A stretch of 15,411 bases of DNA from Candidatus Woesearchaeota archaeon (GCA_016933095.1 JAFGBP010000030.1:1-15411), one strand, 5' to 3'; positions 6,625 through 14,032 are shown, counted from the stretch's first letter. Numbers and translations: made by a program. Notes: a model not told the origin generated them from the sequence alone.

Positions 6625-6729
6625 CCTTGATGGATCAGCGCAATGATTCCCTGTGGGGCATGTCATGGCTGTGCGGAAAGGCGCAATGACCAGTGAGATT
6701 TATTGGATGTTTATTGGATGAGTGTGAAG
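6625..6729 (+). other. P2-P3 spacer with duplicated 9-mer
   Basis: No gene or promoter is seen. GCGCAATGA occurs at 6638-6646 and 6681-6689, and the spacer ends in an 11-nt tandem repeat. Unusually long for a gap within a packed operon. Confidence 0.4.
6699..6720 (+). repeat. Tandem repeat, 11 nt x 2
   Basis: TTTATTGGATG is repeated head to tail at 6699-6709 and 6710-6720, ending 9 nt before the likely P3 start. It adds alternative in-frame TTG and ATG codons (6703, 6718) in front of P3. Confidence 0.9.
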
Positions 6730-7284
6730 ATGGATAAGAGAGGGTACAAGCGAGGGCAGATGTGGATAATGGACGCTGCGCTAAGCCTCATACTCTTCGC
6801 TGCCGCCGCGATAATATCATTCAATATAATACTGAACAGCATGGCATCGAACACCGACTTTGATCACATTAAGGAGGATGCCTCGAAGATAAGCGAGTAC
6901 TTGCTTTCCGAAGGGGTGCCGGAGAATTGGAATGCCTCGACCATGATAAGGCCTGGCTTTGTCACGGGTGGCCGCCTGAACGCGACGAAGATCATCCTGG
7001 GCATGAACTTCACGAATGCCAGCTATGCCGTCATGAAGTCAAGACTGCAGACAAACTATGATTTCCTCGTGGTATTCGAGAACTATTCCGGTGACGTCGT
7101 GGATTTCGGGGACTACTGCGTCTTCGGCGACCCGAACGTGAAGATAGAAGGCAACCTGACCTCGCCTGTGAACTGCACCTCTGTCAACTTCACTACGACG
7201 ACATACACGAACCTGGTGGTCATTAACAGGTTTGCAGTGCTGTCATCAGACATAGTGAGGATGGTCGTGTATGTGTGGGATTGA
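6730..7284 (+). CDS. P3: pilin-like membrane-anchored surface protein lacking Glu+5
   Basis: The product (184 residues from ATG 6730) starts MDKRGYKRGQMWIMDAALSL and continues with a long hydrophobic helix, then a beta-rich ectodomain with eight N-x-S/T sequons and the C-terminal MVVYVWD. The basic-Gly-Gln site looks like a prepilin cleavage site (after G9), but mature position 5 is Met and the acidic residue is Asp at 6. The QMWIMDAAL pattern is close to GFIFTMDAFL of P4, so P3 and P4 share an N-terminal class. GGATGA 8 nt upstream may be the ribosome-binding site; ATG 6718 is an alternative. Two Cys lie in the ectodomain and could form a disulfide. By analogy with tip pseudopilins that lack Glu5 it could be a tip or priming subunit (inference). 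Confidence 0.78.
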   Translation: MDKRGYKRGQMWIMDAALSLILFAAAAIISFNIILNSMASNTDFDHIKEDASKISEYLLSEGVPENWNASTMIRPGFVTGGRLNATKIILGMNFTNASYAVMKSRLQTNYDFLVVFENYSGDVVDFGDYCVFGDPNVKIEGNLTSPVNCTSVNFTTTTYTNLVVINRFAVLSSDIVRMVVYVWD

Positions 7285-7324
7285 GTTAGGAACAAGCACG
7301 GAATCATATTGTGTTGTAAAGTAC

Positions 7325-7336
7325 GTTAATAAGAGG
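7325..7336 (+). promoter_or_regulatory. Leader motif variant before P4
   Basis: GTTAATAAGAGG differs at two positions from GTAAAAAAGAGG and lies 8 nt before ATG 7345, giving a good Shine-Dalgarno match and spacing for the P4 start. Confidence 0.45.
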
Positions 7337-7344
7337 AATGAATC

Positions 7345-10300
7345 ATGACTGACAGGATTGCCGGAAGGCGCATGAAACAAGGGTTCATATTCACCATGGA
7401 TGCATTCCTGGCGGCAGCCCTTCTCGTAGGAGGGCTCGTGCTCATAGCTCAATACGCAGTGAACGAGCCGCCTAAAGAGAGCATGCAATACGTGACCGTA
7501 GACCTGCTCACTGCGCTCTCCGAAATAAGGATGAGCGACCTTGACGCCGCCACGTTCAATTATTATAACTCCACAAGCATCTATACAGGATATGACATGT
7601 CAATACTTGAGCAGATAGGGACTTACTGGGCTGCTAACCAGACGACGCTTGCGGAGAGCCTGGCAGACCGCTTTCTCGCAGGCTTGCTTCCAAATAGCAC
7701 TGGATTCGAGCTGGAGATGGGGTCGGATACGTTCTACATCCAGAACGGATCGGCCAACCTAGAGCTCTATGCCGCGGACAGGATGATAACAGGAGTGCTG
7801 CAAGGCTCTCCTTTGGAAGGATCGACATCCTCGGCCTATCTTAGGAAGATAACTGACAAGAGAACGAGCAGCTACGCCTACTTTGGAGGTTTCGTAGGCC
7901 AAGGGAACCTAACGTTCTTCCTTGAAGACGTTCCTTCAGACGTCTCAAGCAGCGATATATCAAGCATGATCTTGGAGGCAGAGTCCGGAGGAGACTTCGA
8001 GCTTCGCATAAATGGGGTTTATTGCACGCAACTTAACACTTCCAACCAATCAATGGCTCCGGATATCTGGGACATAACAGGCTGCAACGCCTCCATCACT
8101 CCAGGGACGAATAATATCTCGCTCTCATATAGCGACGTGGACGATGCCTATCTCGTCGGAGGATACATACGCGTAGACTACAAGACCGATGAGCTGCACC
8201 AGGGGATCGCCATAACCAATGACACGTACAACTTCCCTGAGATAAGAGGGCTTGTCAATTTCTATGACGCGTTCTACATACCAGGCAACCTGACTTACAT
8301 GAGAATATACCTGCATTACCTGGCCAACCACAGCGTCCAGGCCTTCAACAGTACGTTCTACCTCACCATCGGGAATGACACTGTATTCGCTGACTTGGAT
8401 TCCACGACGGAGCAGACCGTGACCATAGACAACCCTGTGCTGACAGGACTTATGAACTATTCTGAGATAAGCGGGAAGACCGTGCCTCTTAGGATGGGAT
8501 TCGAGAACGTCACTTACTCCTCCAACCTTCTCGGGAATTCCCAAGTCATGCTGATCACAGATGTCAGCGGAAGCATGGACAGTCAGATGGGAAGCAGCAG
8601 TACAGGGACTGCGAGGAACTGCGACAACCCCAGCGTCAACAACAGTGACACTACTAGGTTAAGTGTCGCCAAGTGCCTTGACAAGGAGTTTTCTCAGAAT
8701 GTCCTTAACATAACTGGGAACACCTTAGGTCTCGTGGCTTACTCCACGACTACCATAGATGCATGGACCGTGCCTCTGACCACCAACGACACCCTTCTGG
8801 AAGATACAATAGGGACTGCAGACCCTGAGACAGGATACAGCACAGATGTCTACACTTGCATATGCTGCGGGATAAACAGCGCCCGCGACGAGCTTGTAAG
8901 CGGAGCCACGGCGACGACCTTCATCTCAGCAGGTGCGACCTGGCTTTACAACACTACGAACTTCACAGGAGCTCCGCAGAACGATTCTGAAGGGGACGCT
9001 TGGTACGAAGTCGATTTTGATGACTCTTCCTGGGGAAGCGGCGCTGCCATAATCGGATTCGACTCGGGCGGTGGCGGTGTGACAACAGATTTGGGAGAAA
9101 GCGCAATCCCAACCAATATAGAATATGTCGACTTATGGGAATATGCTGGAGACACTTCAGGACCACCAAACGATTTCACATCAGCCACTCTCAACAGCAC
9201 TGCTAACACGTACGGCTACGCTGCAGCCAATGACGGTTGGGACTGGGACGCAGGGACTTATGGCTATGACACGGACGTAGATTTCAACGGAGCCGCAGGA
9301 GGAAGGCTCGATATGGACTTCCGCACAAGCCCTGGAGATGAGAACAACTGCAACAACTACGACTGCTCAGGTTCCTATGCGATAACCGTGAATATAACAG
9401 ACTCTATGATAATGCGCCTGAACAACAACGGTTCGGCAATGCTTCACTTCTATTATGAGTGGGATGGGAACAATTATCCTTTCAATACATTTGACCAGGT
9501 GTGGATCAAGGGGAAGTTCATCGAGCCCGATGGGACTGAGCATTGGCTCGGCTCAGACCTTGATGATTCGCACTATGCTTCAGACTCAGACCCTGAGATA
9601 TGGGCTGTCGACAATCCTGACCAGGACTTCTCAGGATATGGGCTCTACGACCTAACAGACTGGATCGATTCGGCAGGGTTATACTATTTGGACTTGGGAG
9701 GAAAGCTTCGCGCCAGCGATGACGACGAGTGGGGAGACATCTATTTTGACGACATCCAGATCAAGGTGTCTAACCACACAGACCATTATTACTTTAGGAA
9801 GCACTTCACGATATCAGACCTTGATGATGTCAGGAGGGGCTTCTTTAACCTCCTGAGCGATGACTTAGTGACAATATACCTCAATGGGAATGAGATCTAC
9901 CATCAAACCAATGCAACTGACGGCACTTATTGGGATAAGAGAGGAGTATACATTGCCCCGGGTAACTTTAGGCTTGGAGACAATGTCGTGGCCGTCGATC
10001 TTATCAATGAAGGAGGGGATGCAAAGTTTGACCTTGAGCTTATAGGAGTGGACCAGTCACAGCTCGGAGCCATGCTCGTCATGACTGACGGGCAGGCCAA
10101 TAGGGAATGTTCCGAGCAGGGCACGACAGGAGACCTTGATAACGACGGCACTGCTGATGAAGGCGGGGATGACGCTGTGAAGGCTGCATGCGATGCCAGA
10201 GAGGATTGGGGCATACAAGTATTTGCCGTGGGTTTCAGCACAGAGGCAGAGCTGGGAACCATTCAGGGAATCGCAGAATGCGGCGAAGGAATCTACACTA

Positions 10301-11157
10301 TGAGCGACAACACCTCTGCCCTCTCAGACTTCTACAATGAGGTGGTTATTAACATAATATCCGCTACTATCAGGAGCCAGACCGTGATATTTGACTCAGG
10401 AAGCCTATCTTACAGCAACCTTTACGCGGCCAGCAATATCTACTACGAATATGATCCTGTCATTAATGACCCACAGCCCAACGAGATAAGCGTGGAGATG
10501 CAGACTGAGCCTTTCAACTCTTGCAATCCTACGATAACCATCCCTCCAGGGATAAGGGTAGCGGATGCCAAGCTGACGAGCTATTCAGGATCCCACTGGA
10601 CCAAGGAAGTGTTAGTGAATGGACAACACGTATTCAACCTGTCAAACTACAACAACGATTACATCTTCCTCGGAGACCCTTATCTCGTGCATGTTCCTGC
10701 TTCGCTCATACAGAATGGGTCCAACACAATGTATATATCGACAGGCGATTCTCCGACTAACGACACTGGCTGCAGCGACAACAATACATTCATCTACACC
10801 GCCCTCGTCCCATCGACGACTACCAGGTCAGACGTCGTCGAACTGACAGAGGGATGCAACTGGACAATCCAATTTGAGGATGACACGTTCAGCACCAAGA
10901 CTATACCGGCAGGCTATGATGGACCTAATGCCTGCCATTACATCGAGACCAACAATACCTTGGCACAGGGAGCGTATAATCCAGTGGACGCCTATGACAT
11001 CGCGGTATATGATCTTCTAAAGGCGCTGGACTTCGACAATAACGGCAAGGTATTTGTGAATCTTGATGCAGAGGACATAGAGATTGTAATCACCACAATC
11101 TCCTCAGTTCCCTACTTGTGGGGGCCAAGCCTCATGAGGGCTATGATTTGGAGATAA
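7345..11157 (+). CDS. P4: giant pilin-like protein with split von Willebrand A domain and nested beta-sandwich insertions
   Basis: This 1270-residue surface protein is anchored by an N-terminal prepilin-like segment, MKQGFIFTMDAFLAAALLVG (residues 10-29). A beta-rich region (about 45-395) follows. A vWA domain opens with the MIDAS motif D406-V-S408-G-S410 and runs to the helix GINSARDELVSG (about 509-520). It resumes only at MLVMTDG (D915), then VFAVGFS and so on to about 1010. The roughly 385 residues between resemble a galactose-binding-like sandwich: WLYNTTN and DFDDSSWGSGAAIIGF (about 530-575), then YYFRKHF (815-821), TIYLNGNEIY and NVVAVDLIN to 901. That sandwich is itself interrupted at about 585-812 by an Asp-rich beta domain ending IYFDDIQIKV. 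A C-terminal beta region ends WGPSLMRAMIW. About 34 N-x-S/T sequons and two DxDxDG/DxDxNG loops (930-939, 1229-1234) are present. Probable adhesin or tip protein; function not proven. Confidence 0.85.
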   Translation: MTDRIAGRRMKQGFIFTMDAFLAAALLVGGLVLIAQYAVNEPPKESMQYVTVDLLTALSEIRMSDLDAATFNYYNSTSIYTGYDMSILEQIGTYWAANQTTLAESLADRFLAGLLPNSTGFELEMGSDTFYIQNGSANLELYAADRMITGVLQGSPLEGSTSSAYLRKITDKRTSSYAYFGGFVGQGNLTFFLEDVPSDVSSSDISSMILEAESGGDFELRINGVYCTQLNTSNQSMAPDIWDITGCNASITPGTNNISLSYSDVDDAYLVGGYIRVDYKTDELHQGIAITNDTYNFPEIRGLVNFYDAFYIPGNLTYMRIYLHYLANHSVQAFNSTFYLTIGNDTVFADLDSTTEQTVTIDNPVLTGLMNYSEISGKTVPLRMGFENVTYSSNLLGNSQVMLITDVSGSMDSQMGSSSTGTARNCDNPSVNNSDTTRLSVAKCLDKEFSQNVLNITGNTLGLVAYSTTTIDAWTVPLTTNDTLLEDTIGTADPETGYSTDVYTCICCGINSARDELVSGATATTFISAGATWLYNTTNFTGAPQNDSEGDAWYEVDFDDSSWGSGAAIIGFDSGGGGVTTDLGESAIPTNIEYVDLWEYAGDTSGPPNDFTSATLNSTANTYGYAAANDGWDWDAGTYGYDTDVDFNGAAGGRLDMDFRTSPGDENNCNNYDCSGSYAITVNITDSMIMRLNNNGSAMLHFYYEWDGNNYPFNTFDQVWIKGKFIEPDGTEHWLGSDLDDSHYASDSDPEIWAVDNPDQDFSGYGLYDLTDWIDSAGLYYLDLGGKLRASDDDEWGDIYFDDIQIKVSNHTDHYYFRKHFTISDLDDVRRGFFNLLSDDLVTIYLNGNEIYHQTNATDGTYWDKRGVYIAPGNFRLGDNVVAVDLINEGGDAKFDLELIGVDQSQLGAMLVMTDGQANRECSEQGTTGDLDNDGTADEGGDDAVKAACDAREDWGIQVFAVGFSTEAELGTIQGIAECGEGIYTMSDNTSALSDFYNEVVINIISATIRSQTVIFDSGSLSYSNLYAASNIYYEYDPVINDPQPNEISVEMQTEPFNSCNPTITIPPGIRVADAKLTSYSGSHWTKEVLVNGQHVFNLSNYNNDYIFLGDPYLVHVPASLIQNGSNTMYISTGDSPTNDTGCSDNNTFIYTALVPSTTTRSDVVELTEGCNWTIQFEDDTFSTKTIPAGYDGPNACHYIETNNTLAQGAYNPVDAYDIAVYDLLKALDFDNNGKVFVNLDAEDIEIVITTISSVPYLWGPSLMRAMIWR

Positions 11158-11170
11158 AATGATGTGATGC

Positions 11171-11221
11171 AATGACTGGAGACTGCCAATGATTGGAGAA
11201 TGCCAATGACTGGAGACTGTA
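11171..11221 (+). repeat. Tandem repeat, 17 nt x 3
   Basis: AATGACTGGAGACTGCC (11171-11187), AATGATTGGAGAATGCC (11188-11204) and AATGACTGGAGACTGTA (11205-11221) fill the P4-P5 junction. Each unit has an ATG, and because 17 is not a multiple of 3 these fall in different frames. Confidence 0.9.
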
Positions 11222-11229
11222 ATAGAGGA
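11219..11229 (+). promoter_or_regulatory. Ribosome-binding motif GTAATAGAGGA (P5)
   Basis: The 11-mer is identical to 12320-12330 in front of the DUF192 gene and resembles the GTAAAAAAGAGG leader. Its GAGG ends 4 nt before ATG 11233, which supports that start over ATG 11200. Confidence 0.45.
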
Positions 11230-11232
11230 ATG

Positions 11233-12219
11233 ATGAGAAAGAGAGTATTGATGGGAAAGCGAGGGATGGGAAAGCGAGGCCTTTTCTACATATACGTATC
11301 ATCCTTGTTTCTGCTTATCATCATGTCCGTGTTCTTCATATCCGGGGAGTATAAGTTCACAGACCGACAAGACATCATGGAGACGCGAGTCCTAGCCATA
11401 AACGACTTCCTTAAGGACATTGAGTTCGACTCTAAGAGGGTGATGTACGTTGCCGGATTCCGCTCCCTAATAGCGCTGGAAGATTACATCTCCCAGAAAG
11501 GATCTTACTTGAATGACACTGAAGAGCTCTTTAGGGTTGCTTTCTTCAACGGCACAGTCAACGGAACCCAAGTAGACGTGCTGCTTAACTCCAGCTATTC
11601 GGATTACCTTGTAAGGCTCAAGGTGCTGGCTCAGAGGATTGGCATTGACATAGACGTAAACGTGACTAACATCATGCTATATCATGACTCTCCCTGGAGC
11701 ATCAAGATAGTCATATTCTCGGATGTGTATGTAAACGATACTAGGGGGTTGGCTGAGTGGGTGTTTCAGAAGAATTATACCACGACTGTCCCTTTGCAAA
11801 ACATAAGAGATCCTATATACAGCGTTGGGACTTATGGAAAGGTTCCGAACACCATCAGGATGCCGAACGGCACTGACTTCGTGGATTCAAGCGACAACGA
11901 CACGACCGTCCTGCAGCTCCACCTGAACAATAGCTATTACATGGAGAACACCAAGGCCCCGAGCTTCATAATGAGGCTTTCAGGGAACTTTTCCCCCTCT
12001 CCTTATGGGATCGAGAGCTTAGTCTATGTGCCAGAGCTAGACGTGCAGGAAGTAAGCTACTCCTCTGACAAGAGCATAGTGGACTACATTTTTTTCACTA
12101 ACATCACAGGTTACTCTGCCAGGGCCTGCAATGTGCAGAACATGCCTGCCTGGTTCACGATAGATTTAAATCACACCTCGGACTATGAGGTAGATGACCT
12201 GAACTTCACGACGTGCTGA
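11233..12219 (+). CDS. P5: membrane-anchored glycoprotein-like protein, fifth member of the pilin-like cluster
   Basis: The product is about 328 residues. A basic leader with duplicated MGKRG precedes a hydrophobic helix LFYIYVSSLFLLIIMSVFFI, then an ectodomain with 14 N-x-S/T sequons and no further TM segment. The leader-Gly-hydrophobic layout mimics prepilins (possible cut after G16) but there is no Gln at +1 and no Glu at +5. The middle part contains PLQNIRDPIYSVGTYGKVPN, which looks like a conserved block, though I cannot assign a family. Start choice: ATG 11233, 4 nt after GAGG; ATG 11251 or 11266, inside the 15-nt duplication, would give shorter leaders. Two late Cys (in ARACN and the final TTC) may pair. 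As the last and second largest pilin-like gene it is a candidate partner of P4 at a tip; this is inference. Confidence 0.75.
   Translation: MRKRVLMGKRGMGKRGLFYIYVSSLFLLIIMSVFFISGEYKFTDRQDIMETRVLAINDFLKDIEFDSKRVMYVAGFRSLIALEDYISQKGSYLNDTEELFRVAFFNGTVNGTQVDVLLNSSYSDYLVRLKVLAQRIGIDIDVNVTNIMLYHDSPWSIKIVIFSDVYVNDTRGLAEWVFQKNYTTTVPLQNIRDPIYSVGTYGKVPNTIRMPNGTDFVDSSDNDTTVLQLHLNNSYYMENTKAPSFIMRLSGNFSPSPYGIESLVYVPELDVQEVSYSSDKSIVDYIFFTNITGYSARACNVQNMPAWFTIDLNHTSDYEVDDLNFTTC
11251..11280 (+). repeat. In-frame tandem duplication, 15 nt x 2
   Basis: ATGGGAAAGCGAGGG (11251-11265) and ATGGGAAAGCGAGGC (11266-11280) encode MGKRG twice, directly in front of the P5 hydrophobic helix. Copy number would change the length of the basic leader without a frameshift. 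Confidence 0.9.
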
Positions 12220-12230
12220 AGGGCGTTTAT

Positions 12231-12282
12231 TAGGTTTCAGCGATAGGTTCCAGCAATAGGTTCCAGCGATAGGTTCCAGCGA
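12231..12282 (+). repeat. Tandem repeat, 13 nt x 4
   Basis: Four head-to-tail copies of TAGGTTCCAGCGA occur at 12231-12243 (one mismatch), 12244-12256 (one mismatch), 12257-12269 and 12270-12282. They lie just after the P5 stop and before the DUF192 gene, with no spacers, so this is a minisatellite and not a CRISPR array. Confidence 0.92.
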
Positions 12283-12336
12283 TAAGGATTTGGGTTTGAT
12301 GGCGGCTGATAAGGCCGTGGTAATAGAGGATAGGGG

Positions 12337-12681
12337 ATGATACATAACAAGACGAAAGGGTTCACGATAATTGCCAACCAGAAGATAGCAAGGAATATCC
12401 TGAGGAAAGGATTGGGGCTGATGTTTAGGAGCAGGCCGGATTACTGCCTTATATTTCCTTTCAAAAATTCCAAGAAAGTAGCTCTTACTATGTGGTTCGT
12501 CTTCTTTCCCGTTGACGTGTTGTTCCTTGACGAGCACAAGAAAGTGGTGGATATAAAGAAGGACTTTAGGCCCTTCACCCACTACACCCCTAAGAACAAG
12601 GCATCTTTCATACTGGAATTCCCTGCCGGAGTACTCGGACAGACAGGGCTAGGGGATGAAATCGAGATAAACGGTCTTTAG
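12337..12681 (+). CDS. DUF192 (UPF0127) family protein
   Basis: The 114-residue product matches the DUF192 fold pattern: IARNILRKGLGLMFR near the N terminus (the family RxxGLMfR block), a central LTMWFVFFPVDVLFLDEHKKVVDI (family: WM..t.ipLDviFld...vv.i), and near the C terminus SFILEFPAGVLGQTGLGDEIEI (family: vLElpaG...... GD.v). No signal peptide is seen, so it should be cytoplasmic, unlike many bacterial members that are exported. ATG 12337 follows GTAATAGAGGA with 7 nt after GAGG. The biochemical role of the family is not established. It is the last gene of the pilin-like transcript, but its link to the surface proteins rests on position only. Confidence 0.87.
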   Translation: MIHNKTKGFTIIANQKIARNILRKGLGLMFRSRPDYCLIFPFKNSKKVALTMWFVFFPVDVLFLDEHKKVVDIKKDFRPFTHYTPKNKASFILEFPAGVLGQTGLGDEIEINGL

Positions 12682-12797
12682 CAGAAGGCTCGGTGAAGGG
12701 CGCGGGAATGGGCAATGGCCATGATCCGCCCAGCGTTTCTGTCGGAAGATGCATGGTGCATAGAAAAGTATTTATATCCACGATTTCAGAGATTAAC
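12682..12797 (+). promoter_or_regulatory. Promoter region of the winged-helix coiled-coil gene with adjacent palindrome
   Basis: TATTTATAT (12770-12778), preceded by GAAAAG as a possible BRE, is about 25 nt before the leader at 12798, so the mRNA would again begin near that motif. Immediately upstream ATGCA-TGG-TGCAT (12749-12761) is a 5-bp inverted repeat with a 3-nt spacer, placed where an operator could block TFB/TBP loading. Confidence 0.55.
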
Positions 12798-12809
12798 GTA
12801 AAAAAGAGG
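12798..12809 (+). promoter_or_regulatory. Leader motif GTAAAAAAGAGG (coiled-coil gene)
   Basis: Third exact copy of the 12-mer, at the predicted mRNA 5' end. The ATG overlapping its 3' side (12810) is followed at once by TAA, so the real start is TTG 12821, 11 nt after GAGG. Confidence 0.5.
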
Positions 12810-12820
12810 ATGTAACTAAC

Positions 12821-13984
12821 TTGGCAGAAGGAAAAAGCATAGAGACGGGAGTAGACAAGCTGGTTGAGCTTGTCAACAGGAAAAAGAAGATCGCTCTGAG
12901 GGATGCTGCAAAGGAGTTGGGAATAAGCAACGAAGTGGTGCAGGAATGGGCTGATTTCCTTGAGGACGAGGGCCTGATCTCAGTCGAAGACCGGCTGAGC
13001 AAGACTTACCTTTGCGAGCGGAAGCTGTCCAAGGGAGAGGTTGAGAAGAAGACCAAGGAATACTCTTCTAAGAAAGATGCCTTTGTCAGGAAGGTAGAGA
13101 CTGCCATAACATCTCTTGAGAAGGAATCTGACGGCCTTGGCCGCATAAAGCAGGAATTTGAGAAGCTGAAAGATGCCATTGGCGGCGACATCGACATGGT
13201 TAAGGAGGAGCTGGCTGAACTCCGTCACTATGAGGATCTAAAGAAGAACATCGACAAGGAAGTGTTGCAGCAGAGGCTTGACTACCAAGCGATGATAGAC
13301 AAGGTCCGCCGCAAGATAACAGAGGAGAAGAAGCTCTACGAATCATTTCTCGATACTGTCGGGAACGAGAAAGGCAGGATAGAAGAAGTTAATGTTGAGC
13401 TTAACTTCCTGCAGAAGAAGCAGGAGACCCTTCAGAAGAGATTCGAGGCCCTCCAGGCGATAATGAAGAGCGTCCAGGAAGACCTTGACCAGCAGAGGTT
13501 TACGCTTAACCAGTCGTTGGAGACAATCCAGACGAAGATAGCGGATTCTGAGAAGCTGAAAGAGCAGATGAAATCGAAAATAGAGCTCGAGGTCGAGCCT
13601 ATCATGAAGAAGGTGAAGGACAACGAGGAGAGGATACTCGCAGTCCAGAGTTCCATCCTGCAAAAGATAGTTGCGAAACACAAGGAGATTGACAAGTACA
13701 AGCTCAAGAGCACAGAGGCTGCAGAGAAGCTTAAGTCTTTCTTCGAGAGAAGAGCTAACATTGAGGGCTTGCTGACGACGATCGAGAAGGATAAGGCCAG
13801 TATAGAGACCGAGCTCAAGGGATTGATCGAAACGGCGAAGAAATTTAACCTTTCTATCAAGAGCAGCGACGTCAAGAAGCACATCAAGACCTTGAACGAG
13901 AAGCTGAAGAAGATTGACCGCGAGAAGCAAGGCCTGCGCGCAAAGCTCTCAAAGCTGACTGAGCTTGTCAGGAAGAAGGATTAA
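12821..13984 (+). CDS. Winged-helix DNA-binding domain plus long coiled-coil protein
   Basis: The product is 387 residues from a TTG start. Residues about 8-65 form a winged helix: ETGVDKLVELVNRKKKIALRDAAKELGI, the recognition region SNEVVQEWADFLEDEGLIS, and a wing ending TYLCE. The rest (about 72-387) is almost continuous charged heptad sequence, a coiled coil broken only by short Gly/Pro-free hinges such as DGLGR and DAIGGDID, and it ends KKLT/KLTELVRKKD-like. There is no ATPase head, TM segment or signal, so it is not an SMC or a receptor. It could be a DNA-bound rod, a scaffold or a regulator with a dimerising coil. It faces the CheC fusion gene convergently. I do not recognise a named family. 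Confidence 0.8.
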   Translation: MAEGKSIETGVDKLVELVNRKKKIALRDAAKELGISNEVVQEWADFLEDEGLISVEDRLSKTYLCERKLSKGEVEKKTKEYSSKKDAFVRKVETAITSLEKESDGLGRIKQEFEKLKDAIGGDIDMVKEELAELRHYEDLKKNIDKEVLQQRLDYQAMIDKVRRKITEEKKLYESFLDTVGNEKGRIEEVNVELNFLQKKQETLQKRFEALQAIMKSVQEDLDQQRFTLNQSLETIQTKIADSEKLKEQMKSKIELEVEPIMKKVKDNEERILAVQSSILQKIVAKHKEIDKYKLKSTEAAEKLKSFFERRANIEGLLTTIEKDKASIETELKGLIETAKKFNLSIKSSDVKKHIKTLNEKLKKIDREKQGLRAKLSKLTELVRKKD

Positions 13985-14016
13985 GAACGGAAGAACGGCG
14001 CGCTTATTTCTGATGT

Positions 14017-14032
14017 CTTATTTTTTTTCTTT
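14017..14032 (+). terminator. Oligo-T terminator after the coiled-coil gene
   Basis: CTTA-T8-CTTTC (T8 at 14021-14028) follows the stop at 13984 by about 35 nt and fits archaeal T-tract termination of the plus-strand gene. The convergent minus-strand gene has no comparable T tract on its own strand here. Confidence 0.6.

Noticed and set aside
8125..8544. Minus-strand open frame inside P4
   Set aside because: It lies wholly antisense to the continuous 1270-codon P4 frame and shows no motif.
5744..12219. An archaellum (fla/arl) operon
   Set aside because: No archaellin pair, ArlF/ArlG, ArlH, ArlI or ArlJ is visible; the heads are unlike archaellins and only the signal peptides agree.
12231..12282. 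Repeat block as a CRISPR array
   Set aside because: The 13-nt units abut without spacers and no cas gene is present; it is a simple tandem repeat.
13343..13930. Minus-strand open frame within the coiled-coil gene
   Set aside because: A Leu-rich product is the usual antisense shadow of Lys/Glu/Gln-rich coiled-coil codons; there is no promoter or motif.
12821..13984. SMC or Rad50-like ATPase
   Set aside because: There is no Walker A, signature or Walker B motif at either end; only a winged helix and a coiled coil are present.
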